NCBI RefSeq assembly: GCF_900113955.1
Contig: NZ_FORH01000003.1
Span: forward strand, 62,001 to 126,000
Direction of reading: 5' to 3'
DNA: 64,000 bases
Origin: Celeribacter neptunius
GTDB taxonomy: Bacteria; Pseudomonadota; Alphaproteobacteria; Rhodobacterales; Rhodobacteraceae
The position numbers and the translations under genes are program-made. Shown here piece by piece: positions 25,144 to 36,107 of the stretch (the stretch's first letter is position 1; every line of letters begins with the position of its first letter). Below the pieces are notes generated by a model. It worked only from the letters and a program-made list of their open reading frames with translations. It was not told where the DNA came from and did no database searches.

Positions 25144-25902
25144 TCACCCCGCCAGCGCTTCCCAGATCAGCTTTGTGCCGGTGAGCACCAGAAACACATA
25201 GGCCAGGCCGAAAAACAGCCGTTCCGGCACTTTATGGTGCATCCATGCGCCGCACAGCACACCGACCACCGCCGCCGGGATCAGCGTCAGATCGGCGATC
25301 AACGTCTCTTTCGAGAAGATCCCGACAAAGCCATAGGGCACGACCTTCATCAGATTGACAGCCCAGAAGGTCAAAACCGACGAGGCCTGATAGGTAGTCT
25401 TGTCCATCCGCTTCGAGAGCATATAGACCGCGGCCGGCGGACCGCCCGCGTGGGAAATGAAGCTGGTGAACCCGGTGACAGCGCCCCAGAACAGGCCTGC
25501 GCCGGTGCCCAGTTCGGCTTTCGGCGGCTTGATCCAGCGCCGCGCTTTCGCCAATTGCCAGAGCACGAAACCGACGGCCACGATGCCGATCAACAGCTTG
25601 AAAACCGACGGATCGGCAATGCCGTAGAGCAGCGCCCCGATCACAATTCCGGGAATGGCACCCAGGATCAGCACCCCCGCAACATGCAGATCCCATTTGC
25701 GCCAGAACACTTTCACCGCCGTCACATCCATCACCATCAACAGCGGCAACATCAGCCCGACCGCCTGCCCCGGTGTGAGAATCAAGGCCAGAAAAGGCGT
25801 GGCGGCAAAGGCCGCAGCGGAGCCGAACCCACCTTTCGACATGCCGGCGAACAGCACCGCAGGGATCGCGAAAAGGTAGAAAGACAGGTCCAAAGTCATC
25901 AT
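25144..25902 (-). CDS. TauE/SafE-family membrane transporter, second copy
   Basis: A 252-residue polytopic membrane protein of the shorter TauE/SafE type. Glycine-rich family signatures are visible in both halves: GMSKGGFGSAAAF near residues 20-32 and GFTSFISHAGGPPAAVYML near 143-161. It likely exports a small anion such as a sulfonate product; the substrate is unknown. It differs clearly from the 302-residue relative at 2698-3606. It stands alone between an exported-protein gene and mdh. Confidence 0.87.
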   Translation of the reverse strand: MMTLDLSFYLFAIPAVLFAGMSKGGFGSAAAFAATPFLALILTPGQAVGLMLPLLMVMDVTAVKVFWRKWDLHVAGVLILGAIPGIVIGALLYGIADPSVFKLLIGIVAVGFVLWQLAKARRWIKPPKAELGTGAGLFWGAVTGFTSFISHAGGPPAAVYMLSKRMDKTTYQASSVLTFWAVNLMKVVPYGFVGIFSKETLIADLTLIPAAVVGVLCGAWMHHKVPERLFFGLAYVFLVLTGTKLIWEALAG

Positions 25903-25977
25903 GAAAGCTTTCCGGAGGGAGACATATTTCCCAATGCATTAGAGGGTGGTTATCGCTAACGCGAGAGAAAACCTTGA

Positions 25978-27024
<1,047 letters not shown>

Positions 27025-27051
27025 GTTGCTCTAAAACTGGACTGAATTTAG

Positions 27052-27083
27052 AAACCGCGCCGCAATCATGCGGCGCGGTTTTT
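27052..27083 (+). terminator. Intrinsic terminator of mdh
   Basis: AAACCGCGCCGCA, loop ATCA, TGCGGCGCGGTTT followed by more T. It lies 28 bases after mdh. Confidence 0.9.
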
Positions 27084-27156
27084 CTTTGTCTGCGCTCCGC
27101 CATGGACGTATGGTGCCCCCGTAGTTTACTGAAATTGACCCGCGAAAGTTTCCCAC

Positions 27157-27957
27157 ATGCCGCAAGACGCCTCCCTTCCAACCGTTTCGTCTCTCTGGAT
27201 CGGTGGCGATCTCGGCTGGCTCGAACACCTGTGCCTGACATCCTTCGTCGCTGCCGGTCAGCCCACCGTGCTCTACCACTATGCGCCCGTCGGCAATGTG
27301 CCGGACGGGGTCGAGATGCGAGATGCCCGCACCGTCTTCGAGATGCCCGAAAAGCTCGCGGCACAGACCGCCCCCTCCTATGTCGCGGATATGTTCCGCA
27401 TTCATCTGATGCAACACACCGATGAGATCTGGATCGACACGGATATCGTCTGTCACGCCCCGCTCCGACCCGATGCCGAGGGCTTCCTCATCGGCTGGAC
27501 GCCCTGGCATGCAGAGATCAACAATTGCATCCTCCGCCTGCCGCGCGGCTCCCAGACCCTTGCCGAACTCATGGAGTTTCTGTCCGACCTGTCACGCCTG
27601 CCGCCCTGGGTCCGTCCGAAGCTGCGCCAAAGGCTCGAACGCACCCCGCTCGAGGAGCGCCTGGTCGCGCGTTATCACACCCTGCGCACCATCATCGGCC
27701 CGAAAGCACTGACTCACCTTCTGAAAGAGACGGGCGAGGCCAGCCATGCGCAAGAGCCCGATGTCCTCTCGCCCGTGCCCTGGCAATATGTCGATGTCCT
27801 GTTCAACCCCCATGGCGGGTGGCAAGGATGGACCTCTGAAGAGACCCGCTCCATGCATCTCTGGTCGAATATGCTCAAACATCACAAGAAACAGACGCTC
27901 CAGCCCGGCAGCTACCTGGCGCAATGGGCGGAGAAACTCGATGTGCCCACCCCATGA
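27157..27957 (+). CDS. Glycosyltransferase (sugar-binding DXD, capsular/Gb3-synthase-like)
   Basis: A 266-residue cytoplasmic glycosyltransferase. The N-terminus SSLWIGGDLGWLEHLCLTSF and the motif DEIWIDTDIVC, with the metal-binding DTD near residues 93-95, are typical of GT-A enzymes related to polysaccharide alpha-1,4-glycosyltransferases. It overlaps the following gene by 4 bases (ATGA). It belongs to a three-gene unit with a sulfotransferase-like gene and a GT2-type gene, suggesting decoration of a surface or exported glycan. Donor and acceptor are unknown. Confidence 0.75.
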   Translation: MPQDASLPTVSSLWIGGDLGWLEHLCLTSFVAAGQPTVLYHYAPVGNVPDGVEMRDARTVFEMPEKLAAQTAPSYVADMFRIHLMQHTDEIWIDTDIVCHAPLRPDAEGFLIGWTPWHAEINNCILRLPRGSQTLAELMEFLSDLSRLPPWVRPKLRQRLERTPLEERLVARYHTLRTIIGPKALTHLLKETGEASHAQEPDVLSPVPWQYVDVLFNPHGGWQGWTSEETRSMHLWSNMLKHHKKQTLQPGSYLAQWAEKLDVPTP

Positions 27958-28754
27958 TCATCAGTCATAGCCACAAGTTCATCTTCATCAAAACGATGAA
28001 GACCGCGGGCACCAGTCTCGAGCTCGCCTTCGCCCAGGCTTGCGGGGCACAGGACATCGTGGCGCGTATCCGTCCGCCCGAACCCTCTCTCGAAGCGCGC
28101 GACGATATCCGCTTCGGCAATGCGCATTTCCGGCATCGCAAAACGGACGCTTCGCTGATCCTGCGGCAGCATTCGCCGCTCAGCCGCGCGGTACAGGCGC
28201 TTGGCCCGGGGATCGCCGACTACGCGATCGTGACGAGCGAGCGCAACCCTTGGCGCAAACTCGTCTCTTCCTTTTTCTGGAAGCTCAAGGACACGCCGGA
28301 GCAAATCCTCGGCGACGCCCCCCGCCCCGAGGACCCCGAAGCGCTTCAGGCCCTTTTTCGCCACTTCGTTCTCTCTCCGGTCCCCGACCCGAGCGACGCC
28401 TTTGACATGTATTCCCATGCCGGCATCGTCCTCGCCGATCATGTGATCCGCTTCGAACATCTGGCCGAGGATCTGGCCGAGACGGCACGGGCTCTCGATC
28501 TGCCTCCCGGCGTGCGCCTCCCTGAAAAACCTGCGAAAGGCGGCATTGCGCCGGCCGTTTCCCAATTGCACTTCGATGCGGAAATGGACGCCACCGTGCG
28601 CCGCCGTTTCGCCCGCGAGATCGTCTGGTTCGGATACGATGGTCCGGATGCCACCGGCGCCCCCTACCGGCCTCATTCCGCCATCGCACAATGGCGACAA
28701 GCGTTTGAAACGCGCTATGCTGAAAGCGGTTGGGTTCCGAAACGAAAGGGCTGA
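27954..28754 (+). CDS. Sulfotransferase-family protein
   Basis: A 266-residue protein with a sulfotransferase-type PAPS loop near the N-terminus: FIFIKTMKTAGTSLELAF. The family motif K-T-AGTS is clear, and a later SERNPWRKLVSSFFW matches the 3'-phosphate binding region. It would sulfate a glycan or similar substrate. It starts within the stop of the preceding glycosyltransferase (ATGA), so translation is coupled. The next glycosyltransferase starts 1 base after its stop. Substrate unknown; a glycan made by the neighbours is the natural guess. Confidence 0.78.
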   Translation: MIISHSHKFIFIKTMKTAGTSLELAFAQACGAQDIVARIRPPEPSLEARDDIRFGNAHFRHRKTDASLILRQHSPLSRAVQALGPGIADYAIVTSERNPWRKLVSSFFWKLKDTPEQILGDAPRPEDPEALQALFRHFVLSPVPDPSDAFDMYSHAGIVLADHVIRFEHLAEDLAETARALDLPPGVRLPEKPAKGGIAPAVSQLHFDAEMDATVRRRFAREIVWFGYDGPDATGAPYRPHSAIAQWRQAFETRYAESGWVPKRKG

Positions 28755-28755
28755 C

Positions 28756-29757
28756 ATGCGTCAGGCGCAGACACCGAGTTGGGCGGTTGCCGCCCTGGGC
28801 GATGAACCGCCGCAGCTCATTGCCGCCTTCGCCCGTCATCACCGGGCCATCGGCGCCTCGGAGGTCCATGTGTTCCTCGACCGCCCCAATCCCGCGCTCG
28901 AGGCGATGATCGGCGATCGCGACGGGATCTTTCTGACCACCTGCGATCAGAACTATTGGGACCGGGTCAACAACGGCCGCCGCCCGGAGCGCCACACGGG
29001 GCGGCAGAAATTCAACGCCACCCGGGTCTATCGCAACACGAAATGCGACTGGGTCCTGCATTGCGATGTCGATGAATTCATCCGAGATGGCGATGCCCTG
29101 ACAGACGCGCTCTCGAAAGCGGACCGTGAAAAGGGTCTTGTGGTGCGCAATCTCGAACGGGTCTACCTGCCCGGCGCCACGGGCAGCTCGATCTTCGAGG
29201 GCGGGTTTCGCGCCCCGATCCTGTTCCAGGATGACGAGGCCGAGGCGCTCTATGGCCGGTTCGGCAAGTTTCTCGCCCATGGGCTGACCGGGCACCGGGC
29301 CGGCAAGACCATCGTACCCACGGGCCAGCCCTGGGAGATGGGCGTACATCACCCGAAGAGCCTGTCGGACGGCATCACCCCCGACCTGAAACGGATGAAG
29401 CAGAGGCTGTTGCTGCATTTCGACGGGCTGACCCCGCTGCATTACGCGATCAAGCTGTTGAAGAAGGCCTTCGAGGATTACTCCGGCCCGAAACGCAAGA
29501 TCGGCCTCGAACGCGAGGCGCAATATCGCTTCACCCGCAACCACGCCGACCGCCCGTCAGAGGTGATGCGGCTGGTGATGGGGGTGCAATCGCTCAACGC
29601 CTCTCAGGCGGGGAAATTGCAGCTTCTGGACGCTCTGACCCCGGAAGGGTTCACCCCGCGCGATTGCGGGGATCTGGATCTCAGCCGCGCGGCCTTTGAC
29701 GCGGCGCTGCGCGAACGCGATGCCGGGATTCTCGCCAAGGCCGGGTTGGAGATGTAA
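28756..29757 (+). CDS. Glycosyltransferase family 2-like protein
   Basis: A 333-residue protein of the Glyco_tranf_2_4 type. Early residues PSWAVAALGDEPPQLIAAFA match the usual start of this group, then HRAIGASEVHVFLDRPNP, and the metal-binding DVDEF motif occurs near residues 102-106 after CDWVLHC. ATG 28756 begins 1 base after the sulfotransferase stop; a longer frame from 28546 overlaps it and is not supported. It is the last gene of the three-gene glycan cluster and is followed by a hairpin. Confidence 0.8.
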   Translation: MRQAQTPSWAVAALGDEPPQLIAAFARHHRAIGASEVHVFLDRPNPALEAMIGDRDGIFLTTCDQNYWDRVNNGRRPERHTGRQKFNATRVYRNTKCDWVLHCDVDEFIRDGDALTDALSKADREKGLVVRNLERVYLPGATGSSIFEGGFRAPILFQDDEAEALYGRFGKFLAHGLTGHRAGKTIVPTGQPWEMGVHHPKSLSDGITPDLKRMKQRLLLHFDGLTPLHYAIKLLKKAFEDYSGPKRKIGLEREAQYRFTRNHADRPSEVMRLVMGVQSLNASQAGKLQLLDALTPEGFTPRDCGDLDLSRAAFDAALRERDAGILAKAGLEM

Positions 29758-29784
29758 AAACCGGACCCTGAAGAGGCCCGGTTT
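29758..29784 (+). terminator. Hairpin after the glycan cluster
   Basis: AAACCGG and CCGGTTT arms around a 13-base loop that can extend the stem (one mismatch). It overlaps the gap to a convergent gene; the T run is short. Confidence 0.5.
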
Positions 29785-29834
29785 CCACTGTCTTTCGCTG
29801 GTGTCTCTCACCGATGTCTCACGACAATCCGCGA

Positions 29835-30491
29835 TCAGAATTTATAGCTCACACCGAAGTTCAGCGCATTGGTGATGATATCGGTTTCGAGATTGCCGCC
29901 GCCGTCGAGATCGACGTCGAGCTGGCTATAGGTCCCCTTGTACTCGGTGAACAGATCCCAACGATCGTTGAGCTCATAGCTTGCGCCCAGAACCAGCGCG
30001 ATGGAGGGACCCGCCACCTGATATTCGATCGTGTCGGTGTTGGCCGTGACCACTTCGACATGCGGGATCACCACACCGGCAGAGATACTGGCATAAGGGG
30101 TAAGCTTGTTCCAGGCGCCGGGCCAGCGCCAGATCGGACCCACGGTCAGGTTGTTCAACCCGTCGGTGAACTCGAGCGTCGAAAAGCCGTTTGCCGCCTT
30201 GTCATCCTCGTCGGCATAGACCTTGGTGTGGTTGAAATCGGCAATCCAGCCGAAATTCTCGCGCACCCAATAGGTGCCGCGGATGCCGTAATAGGGCGGC
30301 ATGGCAAAGCTCTTGCCTTTCCAGCCGGTGGTGAAATCGAACGTGTCGACACCGTCGGTCCCGTCGACGCCGCTGTGCGGCGCGGTCTGATAGCCGCCGT
30401 AGACGGACAGGCTGAAATCACCGGCGGAAGCCATGGCGGTCGAGGCCAGGAGCGCGATCCCGGCGCATGTCGCCTTTGCAAGATACTGCAT
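29835..30491 (-). CDS. Outer-membrane beta-barrel protein, LpxQ (lipid A oxidase)-like
   Basis: A 218-residue protein with a signal peptide (AGIALLASTAMASA, cleavage near residue 23) and an alternating hydrophobic pattern ending in Phe (NFGVSYKF), the classic outer-membrane barrel terminus. The segments LSVYGGYQTAPHSGVDG and GKSFAMPPYYGIRGTYW resemble the lipid A oxidase LpxQ, which makes 2-aminogluconate in rhizobial lipid A. The enzyme call is from recalled similarity only; a plain OmpW-like barrel is the alternative. It is convergent with the glycan cluster and divergent from sucC. Confidence 0.65.
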   Translation of the reverse strand: MQYLAKATCAGIALLASTAMASAGDFSLSVYGGYQTAPHSGVDGTDGVDTFDFTTGWKGKSFAMPPYYGIRGTYWVRENFGWIADFNHTKVYADEDDKAANGFSTLEFTDGLNNLTVGPIWRWPGAWNKLTPYASISAGVVIPHVEVVTANTDTIEYQVAGPSIALVLGASYELNDRWDLFTEYKGTYSQLDVDLDGGGNLETDIITNALNFGVSYKF

Positions 30492-30778
30492 GGGAAGTCC
30501 TCTTCGTAGAATCTCTTTCCTTTGCTTTATACCCGCAAACCCCGCTGCGCGAGATCACATTCGAAAAATTGACAATCGGTCACAGGACGTCCCCGACAGG
30601 CCACAGGGGGATGTTCCCGCGCAGCTCCGTTTTGCCTGACGGGACATCGGCCGCCACTCCAGTGGCATGCCTGTCGATGGCGGCCATGGTTTCCCCACCT
30701 CTTCTCTGGGGATTGCCGCAATCATTGCGCGCTTCCGAATCCTGCGCAGAATGCCTGAACGGGGCGATTCCCTTCATT

Positions 30779-30809
30779 TGTGATCACACAAAACTTTGCT
30801 GTGATCACA
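30779..30809. promoter_or_regulatory. Paired TGTGATCACA operators upstream of sucC
   Basis: TGTGATCACA at 30779-30788 and 30800-30809, with an 11-base spacer CAAAACTTTGC close to the sdhC-side spacer AGAAACTTGC. They lie 110-140 bases before the sucC start. A small bulged hairpin (30829-30850) follows. The rest of the 427-base gap 30492-30918 shows no gene. Confidence 0.75.
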
Positions 30810-30918
30810 AAAAACAAAAACACGGGCCTTTTACCGCCGAAGGCGTAAAAACCATTTCTTATGCCTTTGATGCAATGGCATACACGGAGCCAATCGAACC
30901 AGGGAGAGGATATCTCTA

Positions 30919-32112
30919 ATGAACATCCACGAGTATCAGGCCAAATGCCTTCTCAAGGAATACGGTGCGCCGGTCTCTGACGGCCGTGTCGTTCTCAACG
31001 CAGCCGACGCCAAGACCGCCGCGGGCGAGCTTGACGGCCCGCTTTGGGTGGTGAAAGCCCAGATCCACGCCGGTGGCCGCGGCAAAGGCTCCTTCAAGGA
31101 AGCCGCAGCCGGTGAAAAAGGCGGTGTGCGTCTTGCCAAGTCGGTCGAGGAAGCCGCCGAGGAAGCCAACCGCATGCTCGGCCACACGCTGGTCACGCAC
31201 CAGACCGGCCCGGCCGGCAAACAGGTCAACCGCATCTATATCGAAGACGGCTCCGACATCGAGCGCGAGCTTTACCTCGCCCTGCTCGTCGACCGTCAGT
31301 CCTCCCGCGTGTCCATCGTGGCCTCCACCGAAGGCGGCATGGACATCGAGGAAGTCGCGGCGAACACGCCGGAGAAAATCCTCTCCTTCTCCATCGATCC
31401 GGCCACCGGGCTTCAGGGCTTCCACGGCCGCCGCGTCGCTTTCGCCTTGGGTCTCGAAGGCAAGCAGATCAAACAATGCGCCGCGTTGATCTCCAACCTC
31501 TACCGCCTGTTCATCGACAAGGACATGGAGATGCTGGAAATCAACCCGCTCATCGTCACCGATGCGGGCGATCTGAAATGTCTCGACTGTAAGGCCGGCT
31601 TCGACGGCAATGCGCTTTACCGCCACGCCGATATCGTCGGCCTGCGCGACGAGACGGAAGAAGACCCGAAAGAGCTGGCCGCTTCCCAGCACGACCTGAA
31701 CTACATCGCTCTGGACGGTGAGATCGGTTGCATGGTGAACGGCGCGGGTCTGGCCATGGCCACCATGGATATCATCAAACTCTACGGCGCAGAACCGGCC
31801 AACTTCCTCGACGTGGGCGGCGGCGCAACCAAAGAGAAAGTGACCGAAGCCTTCAAGATCATCACCTCTGACGACAACGTCAAAGGCATCCTGGTGAACA
31901 TCTTCGGCGGCATCATGCGCTGTGACATCATCGCCGAGGGCGTGATCGCCGCGGTGAAAGAGGTCGGCCTCAAGGTTCCGCTCGTTGTCCGTCTCGAAGG
32001 CACCAACGTGGAGCTCGGCAAAGAGATCATCAACAATTCCGGCCTCGATGTCATCGCTGCCGACGATCTCAAAGACGGCGCCCAGAAAATCGTTAAAGCA
32101 GTGAAGGGCTAA
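30919..32112 (+). CDS. sucC: Succinyl-CoA synthetase beta subunit
   Basis: A 397-residue ATP-grasp subunit that with SucD converts succinyl-CoA to succinate, producing nucleoside triphosphate. The N-terminus [19 protein letters not shown] is canonical, the grasp-domain block [16 protein letters not shown] is at about residues 43-58, and the C-terminal CoA-ligase block [20 protein letters not shown] is present. GGGAGAGGA lies upstream. It is the first gene of sucC-sucD-sucA-sucB-...-lpd, and the paired palindromes upstream probably control the whole set. Confidence 0.97.
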   Translation: MNIHEYQAKCLLKEYGAPVSDGRVVLNAADAKTAAGELDGPLWVVKAQIHAGGRGKGSFKEAAAGEKGGVRLAKSVEEAAEEANRMLGHTLVTHQTGPAGKQVNRIYIEDGSDIERELYLALLVDRQSSRVSIVASTEGGMDIEEVAANTPEKILSFSIDPATGLQGFHGRRVAFALGLEGKQIKQCAALISNLYRLFIDKDMEMLEINPLIVTDAGDLKCLDCKAGFDGNALYRHADIVGLRDETEEDPKELAASQHDLNYIALDGEIGCMVNGAGLAMATMDIIKLYGAEPANFLDVGGGATKEKVTEAFKIITSDDNVKGILVNIFGGIMRCDIIAEGVIAAVKEVGLKVPLVVRLEGTNVELGKEIINNSGLDVIAADDLKDGAQKIVKAVKG

Positions 32113-32117
32113 CAGAC

Positions 32118-33005
32118 ATGGCAATTCTCGTTGATGAAAACACCAAAGTGATCTGTCAGGGCTTCACCGGCTCGCAGGGCACCTTCCACTCTGAACAAGC
32201 CATCGCATATGGCACCAAAATGGTCGGCGGCGTGACCCCGGGCAAAGGTGGCAATGAGCACCTCGGCCTGCCGGTCTTCAACTCCGTGCACGAAGCCAAG
32301 GCCAAGACCGAAGCCAACGCCTCCGTGATCTACGTGCCGCCGCCGTTTGCGGCCGACTCGATCCTCGAGGCGATCGACGCCGAAATGGAGCTGATCATCT
32401 GCATCACCGAGGGCATTCCGGTCCTGGACATGATGAAAGTGAAACGCGCCCTGATGGACAGCAATTCGCGCCTGATCGGCCCGAACTGCCCGGGTGTCAT
32501 CACGCCCGACGCCTGCAAGATCGGCATCATGCCGGGTCACATCCACAAACGTGGCTCCGTCGGCGTCGTCTCCCGTTCCGGTACGCTGACCTATGAAGCC
32601 GTGAAACAGACCTCCGATCTGGGCCTCGGCCAGTCGACCGCTGTCGGCATCGGCGGCGACCCGATCAAAGGCACCGAGCATATCGATGTCCTCGACATGT
32701 TCCTCGACGATCCGGAAACCACCTCGATCATCATGATCGGTGAAATCGGCGGCTCCGCCGAAGAGGAAGCTGCTGAATTCCTCGCCGAGCAGAAGAAAAA
32801 AGGCCGCTGGAAGCCGACCGCTGGTTTCATCGCCGGTCGCACCGCCCCTCCGGGCCGCCGCATGGGCCACGCCGGCGCCATCGTCGCCGGTGGTAAAGGC
32901 GACGCCGAGTCGAAGATCGAAGCGATGAAATCCGCAGGCATCATCGTCGCCGACAGCCCGGCCACCCTCGGTGAAGCCGTGCAGGAAGCGATTGCGAAGG
33001 GCTAA
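32118..33005 (+). CDS. sucD: Succinyl-CoA synthetase alpha subunit
   Basis: A 295-residue subunit carrying the phosphorylated His, in the motif [16 protein letters not shown] near the C-terminus (about residue 250). The N-terminal CoA-binding part begins [20 protein letters not shown], and [15 protein letters not shown] is the conserved mid-section. It follows sucC by 5 bases, giving equimolar expression. A long hairpin without T run separates it from sucA. Confidence 0.97.
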   Translation: MAILVDENTKVICQGFTGSQGTFHSEQAIAYGTKMVGGVTPGKGGNEHLGLPVFNSVHEAKAKTEANASVIYVPPPFAADSILEAIDAEMELIICITEGIPVLDMMKVKRALMDSNSRLIGPNCPGVITPDACKIGIMPGHIHKRGSVGVVSRSGTLTYEAVKQTSDLGLGQSTAVGIGGDPIKGTEHIDVLDMFLDDPETTSIIMIGEIGGSAEEEAAEFLAEQKKKGRWKPTAGFIAGRTAPPGRRMGHAGAIVAGGKGDAESKIEAMKSAGIIVADSPATLGEAVQEAIAKG

Positions 33006-33035
33006 GCCCGACGCTTGCGATCCTTGAAAATCCTC

Positions 33036-33067
33036 GCCTGCGCCCTTTCTCAAACGAGGGCGCAGGC
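33036..33067 (+). promoter_or_regulatory. Hairpin in the sucD-sucA gap
   Basis: GCCTGCGCCCT / AGGGCGCAGGC, a perfect 11-bp stem with a 10-base loop and no T tract. It may act as an mRNA processing or stability element, or a weak attenuator, within the operon. Confidence 0.5.
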
Positions 33068-33133
33068 GCACCCACAAAAGGCAATGCGATCCTGCCCTCG
33101 AAACGGAAACGCACCCCAGATAAGGTCAAACCG

Positions 33134-36103
33134 ATGAACGACCAGAGCCCCAACGACATCTTCCATGCCTCCTCCTTCATGCAGGGGCATAACGCGGAAT
33201 ATCTCGAACAGGTTTACGCGCAATATGCTCAGGACCCCACCTCCGTGGACGCCTCCTGGGCCGAGTTCTTCCAATCCCTGGGCGATGCGGCAAATGATGT
33301 CACCGCCGAGGCGGCAGGACCTTCCTGGGCGCGTATGGACTGGCCGCCGGTGCCGAATGATGAGCTGACCCATGCCTTGGACGGCCAATGGGCCGAACCT
33401 CTGGCCGCCGAGAAGGCCGGCAAGAAAATTCAGGAGAAAGCCGCCGAAAAGGGCGTCGCCATCTCCGAGGACCAGATCAAGCGCGCCGTCCTGGATTCCG
33501 TGCGCGCGATCATGATCATCCGCGCCTACCGGATCCGCGGCCATCTGATCGCCGATCTCGACCCGCTCAAGATGATCGATGAGACACCGCATCCGGAGCT
33601 CGATCCGAAAAGCTACGGCTTCACCGAAGCCGATATGGATCGCCCGATCTTCATCGACAACGTTCTGGGCCTGCAACATGCCTCGATGCGCCAGATCATC
33701 GACGTGCTGCAGCGCACCTATTGCGGCACGTTTGCGCTGCAATACATGCATATTTCCGATCCGGAACAGGCCGGCTGGCTGAAAGAGCGGATCGAAGGCT
33801 TCGGCAAGGAAATCCAGTTCACCCGCGAAGGCCGCCGCGCCATTCTCAACAAGCTGGTTGAGGCCGAGGGCTTCGAGAAATTCCTGCATGTGAAATACAT
33901 GGGCACCAAGCGCTTCGGCCTCGACGGCGGCGAAAGCCTCATCCCGGCGATGGAACAGATCATCAAGCGCGGCGGCAATCTCGGTGCGAAAGAGATCGTC
34001 ATCGGCATGCCGCACCGCGGGCGCCTGTCCGTGCTCGCCAATGTGATGTCGAAACCCTACCGCGCGATTTTCAACGAATTCCAGGGTGGTTCTTTCAAAC
34101 CCGAGGACGTGGACGGCTCCGGCGACGTGAAATATCACCTCGGCGCCTCCTCCGACCGTGAATTCGACGGCAACAAGGTGCACCTCTCGCTGACCGCGAA
34201 CCCGTCGCACCTCGAGGCGGTGAACCCGGTTGTGCTCGGCAAGGCCCGCGCCAAGACCGACCAGAACAACGACCCGGAGCGCACTTCGGTCATTCCGGTG
34301 CTCTTGCATGGTGACGCGGCCTTCGCGGGCCAAGGCGTCGTGGCCGAATGTTTCGGTCTGTCGGGCCTGCGCGGTCACCGCACCGGCGGCACGATCCACA
34401 TCGTGGTGAACAACCAGATCGGTTTCACCACCGCGCCGCATTTCTCGCGCTCGTCTCCGTATCCGACCGATATCGCCCTGATGGTGGAAGCCCCGATCTT
34501 CCACGTCAACGGCGACGATCCGGAAGCCGTGGTTCATGCCGCCAAGGTGGCCACCGAGTTCCGCCAGAAATTCCACAAGGACGTGGTGATCGACATCTTC
34601 TGCTACCGCCGCTTCGGTCACAACGAAGGCGACGAGCCGATGTTCACCAATCCGCAGATGTACACCAACATCAAGCGGCACAAGACCACGCTGCAACTCT
34701 ATACCGAGCGTCTCGTGGCCGACGGTCTCATCCCCGAGGGCGAGATCGAGGACATGAAAGCGGCGTTCCAGTCGACGCTCAATGACGAGTTCGAAGCCGG
34801 CAAGACCTTCAAGCCGAACAAGGCCGACTGGCTCGACGGCCGCTGGTCGCACCTGAATGCCGAAGGCGAAGAGTACCAGCGCGGTCAGACCTCGATCTCC
34901 GAGGACACCATGGCCCAGATCGGACGCTCGCTCACCAGCTATCCGGAAGGGTTCAACATCCACAAGACCGTGGGTCGTCAGCTCGACGCCAAATCGAAAA
35001 TGTTCGAAAGCGGCGAAGGCTTTGACTGGGCGACCGGCGAAGCGCTGGCCTTCGGCTCGCTTCTCACCGAGGGCTACCCGGTGCGTCTCGCGGGTCAGGA
35101 CAGTACCCGCGGCACCTTCTCGCAGCGGCACTCCGGTCTGATCGATCAGAAATCCGAAGACCGCTACTATCCGCTCAACCACATCCGCGAGGGTCAGGCC
35201 AATTACGAGGTCATCGACTCGATGCTGTCGGAATATGCAGTGCTGGGTTTTGAATACGGCTACTCGCTGGCGGAACCGAATGCGCTCACGCTCTGGGAAG
35301 CCCAGTTTGGCGATTTCGCCAACGGCGCCCAGATCATGTTTGACCAGTTCATCTCCTCTGGTGAACGCAAATGGCTCCGCATGTCGGGTCTCGTCATGCT
35401 TCTGCCGCACGGGTTCGAAGGTCAGGGTCCGGAACACTCCTCCGCCCGTCTCGAGCGCTTCCTGCAAATGTCCGCCGAGGACAACTGGATCGTGGCCAAC
35501 TGCACGACGCCGGCGAACTATTTCCACATCCTGCGTCGCCAGCTGCACCGCTCGTATCGCAAGCCGCTGGTGCTGATGACGCCGAAATCGCTTCTGCGTC
35601 ACAAGCTCGCCACCTCCGTGGCCGCCGATTTCACCGATGGGTCGTCCTTCCACCGCGTCCTTTGGGACGATGCGGATCGCGACAACGGCACCGCCAAGTC
35701 GGAAATGAAGCTCAAGGCCGACAAGGACATCAAGCGCGTCGTGATCTGTTCCGGCAAGGTCTACTATGACCTGCTGGAAGCCCGCGACGCCGCCGGCAAG
35801 GACGACACCTATATCCTGCGTCTCGAACAGTTCTACCCGTTCCCGGCGCTCTCCATGGTGAAAGAGCTCGAACGCTTCAAAGGCGCAGAGATCGTCTGGT
35901 GTCAGGAAGAGCCCAAGAACCAGGGCGGCTGGAGTTTTGTCGAGCCGAATATCGAATGGGTGCTGACGCGTATCGGCGCCAAGCACACGCGCCCGGTCTA
36001 TGCCGGTCGTGCCGCCTCCGCCTCGCCCGCCACGGGCCTGGCCTCTCAGCACAAAGCACAACAAACGGCGCTCGTGAACGATGCGCTCAATATCGAAGGG
36101 TAA
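33134..36103 (+). CDS. sucA: 2-oxoglutarate dehydrogenase E1 component
   Basis: A 989-residue thiamine-diphosphate enzyme decarboxylating 2-oxoglutarate and reductively succinylating the E2 lipoyl group. The N-terminal helix region ([20 protein letters not shown]) is the E2-binding segment. The core has [14 protein letters not shown] (near residues 292-305), a ThDP-binding stretch with [14 protein letters not shown] (near 393-406) and [12 protein letters not shown]. The C-terminal transketolase part is full length. It lies between sucD and sucB in the TCA operon; 4 bases separate it from sucB. Confidence 0.97.
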   Translation: MNDQSPNDIFHASSFMQGHNAEYLEQVYAQYAQDPTSVDASWAEFFQSLGDAANDVTAEAAGPSWARMDWPPVPNDELTHALDGQWAEPLAAEKAGKKIQEKAAEKGVAISEDQIKRAVLDSVRAIMIIRAYRIRGHLIADLDPLKMIDETPHPELDPKSYGFTEADMDRPIFIDNVLGLQHASMRQIIDVLQRTYCGTFALQYMHISDPEQAGWLKERIEGFGKEIQFTREGRRAILNKLVEAEGFEKFLHVKYMGTKRFGLDGGESLIPAMEQIIKRGGNLGAKEIVIGMPHRGRLSVLANVMSKPYRAIFNEFQGGSFKPEDVDGSGDVKYHLGASSDREFDGNKVHLSLTANPSHLEAVNPVVLGKARAKTDQNNDPERTSVIPVLLHGDAAFAGQGVVAECFGLSGLRGHRTGGTIHIVVNNQIGFTTAPHFSRSSPYPTDIALMVEAPIFHVNGDDPEAVVHAAKVATEFRQKFHKDVVIDIFCYRRFGHNEGDEPMFTNPQMYTNIKRHKTTLQLYTERLVADGLIPEGEIEDMKAAFQSTLNDEFEAGKTFKPNKADWLDGRWSHLNAEGEEYQRGQTSISEDTMAQIGRSLTSYPEGFNIHKTVGRQLDAKSKMFESGEGFDWATGEALAFGSLLTEGYPVRLAGQDSTRGTFSQRHSGLIDQKSEDRYYPLNHIREGQANYEVIDSMLSEYAVLGFEYGYSLAEPNALTLWEAQFGDFANGAQIMFDQFISSGERKWLRMSGLVMLLPHGFEGQGPEHSSARLERFLQMSAEDNWIVANCTTPANYFHILRRQLHRSYRKPLVLMTPKSLLRHKLATSVAADFTDGSSFHRVLWDDADRDNGTAKSEMKLKADKDIKRVVICSGKVYYDLLEARDAAGKDDTYILRLEQFYPFPALSMVKELERFKGAEIVWCQEEPKNQGGWSFVEPNIEWVLTRIGAKHTRPVYAGRAASASPATGLASQHKAQQTALVNDALNIEG

Positions 36104-36107
36104 TCCA

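Noticed and set aside
30492-30778. A small gene in the region upstream of sucC (ORFs of 60-150 codons)
   Set aside because: The frames lack ribosome binding sites, cross the operator pair and have no recognisable features.
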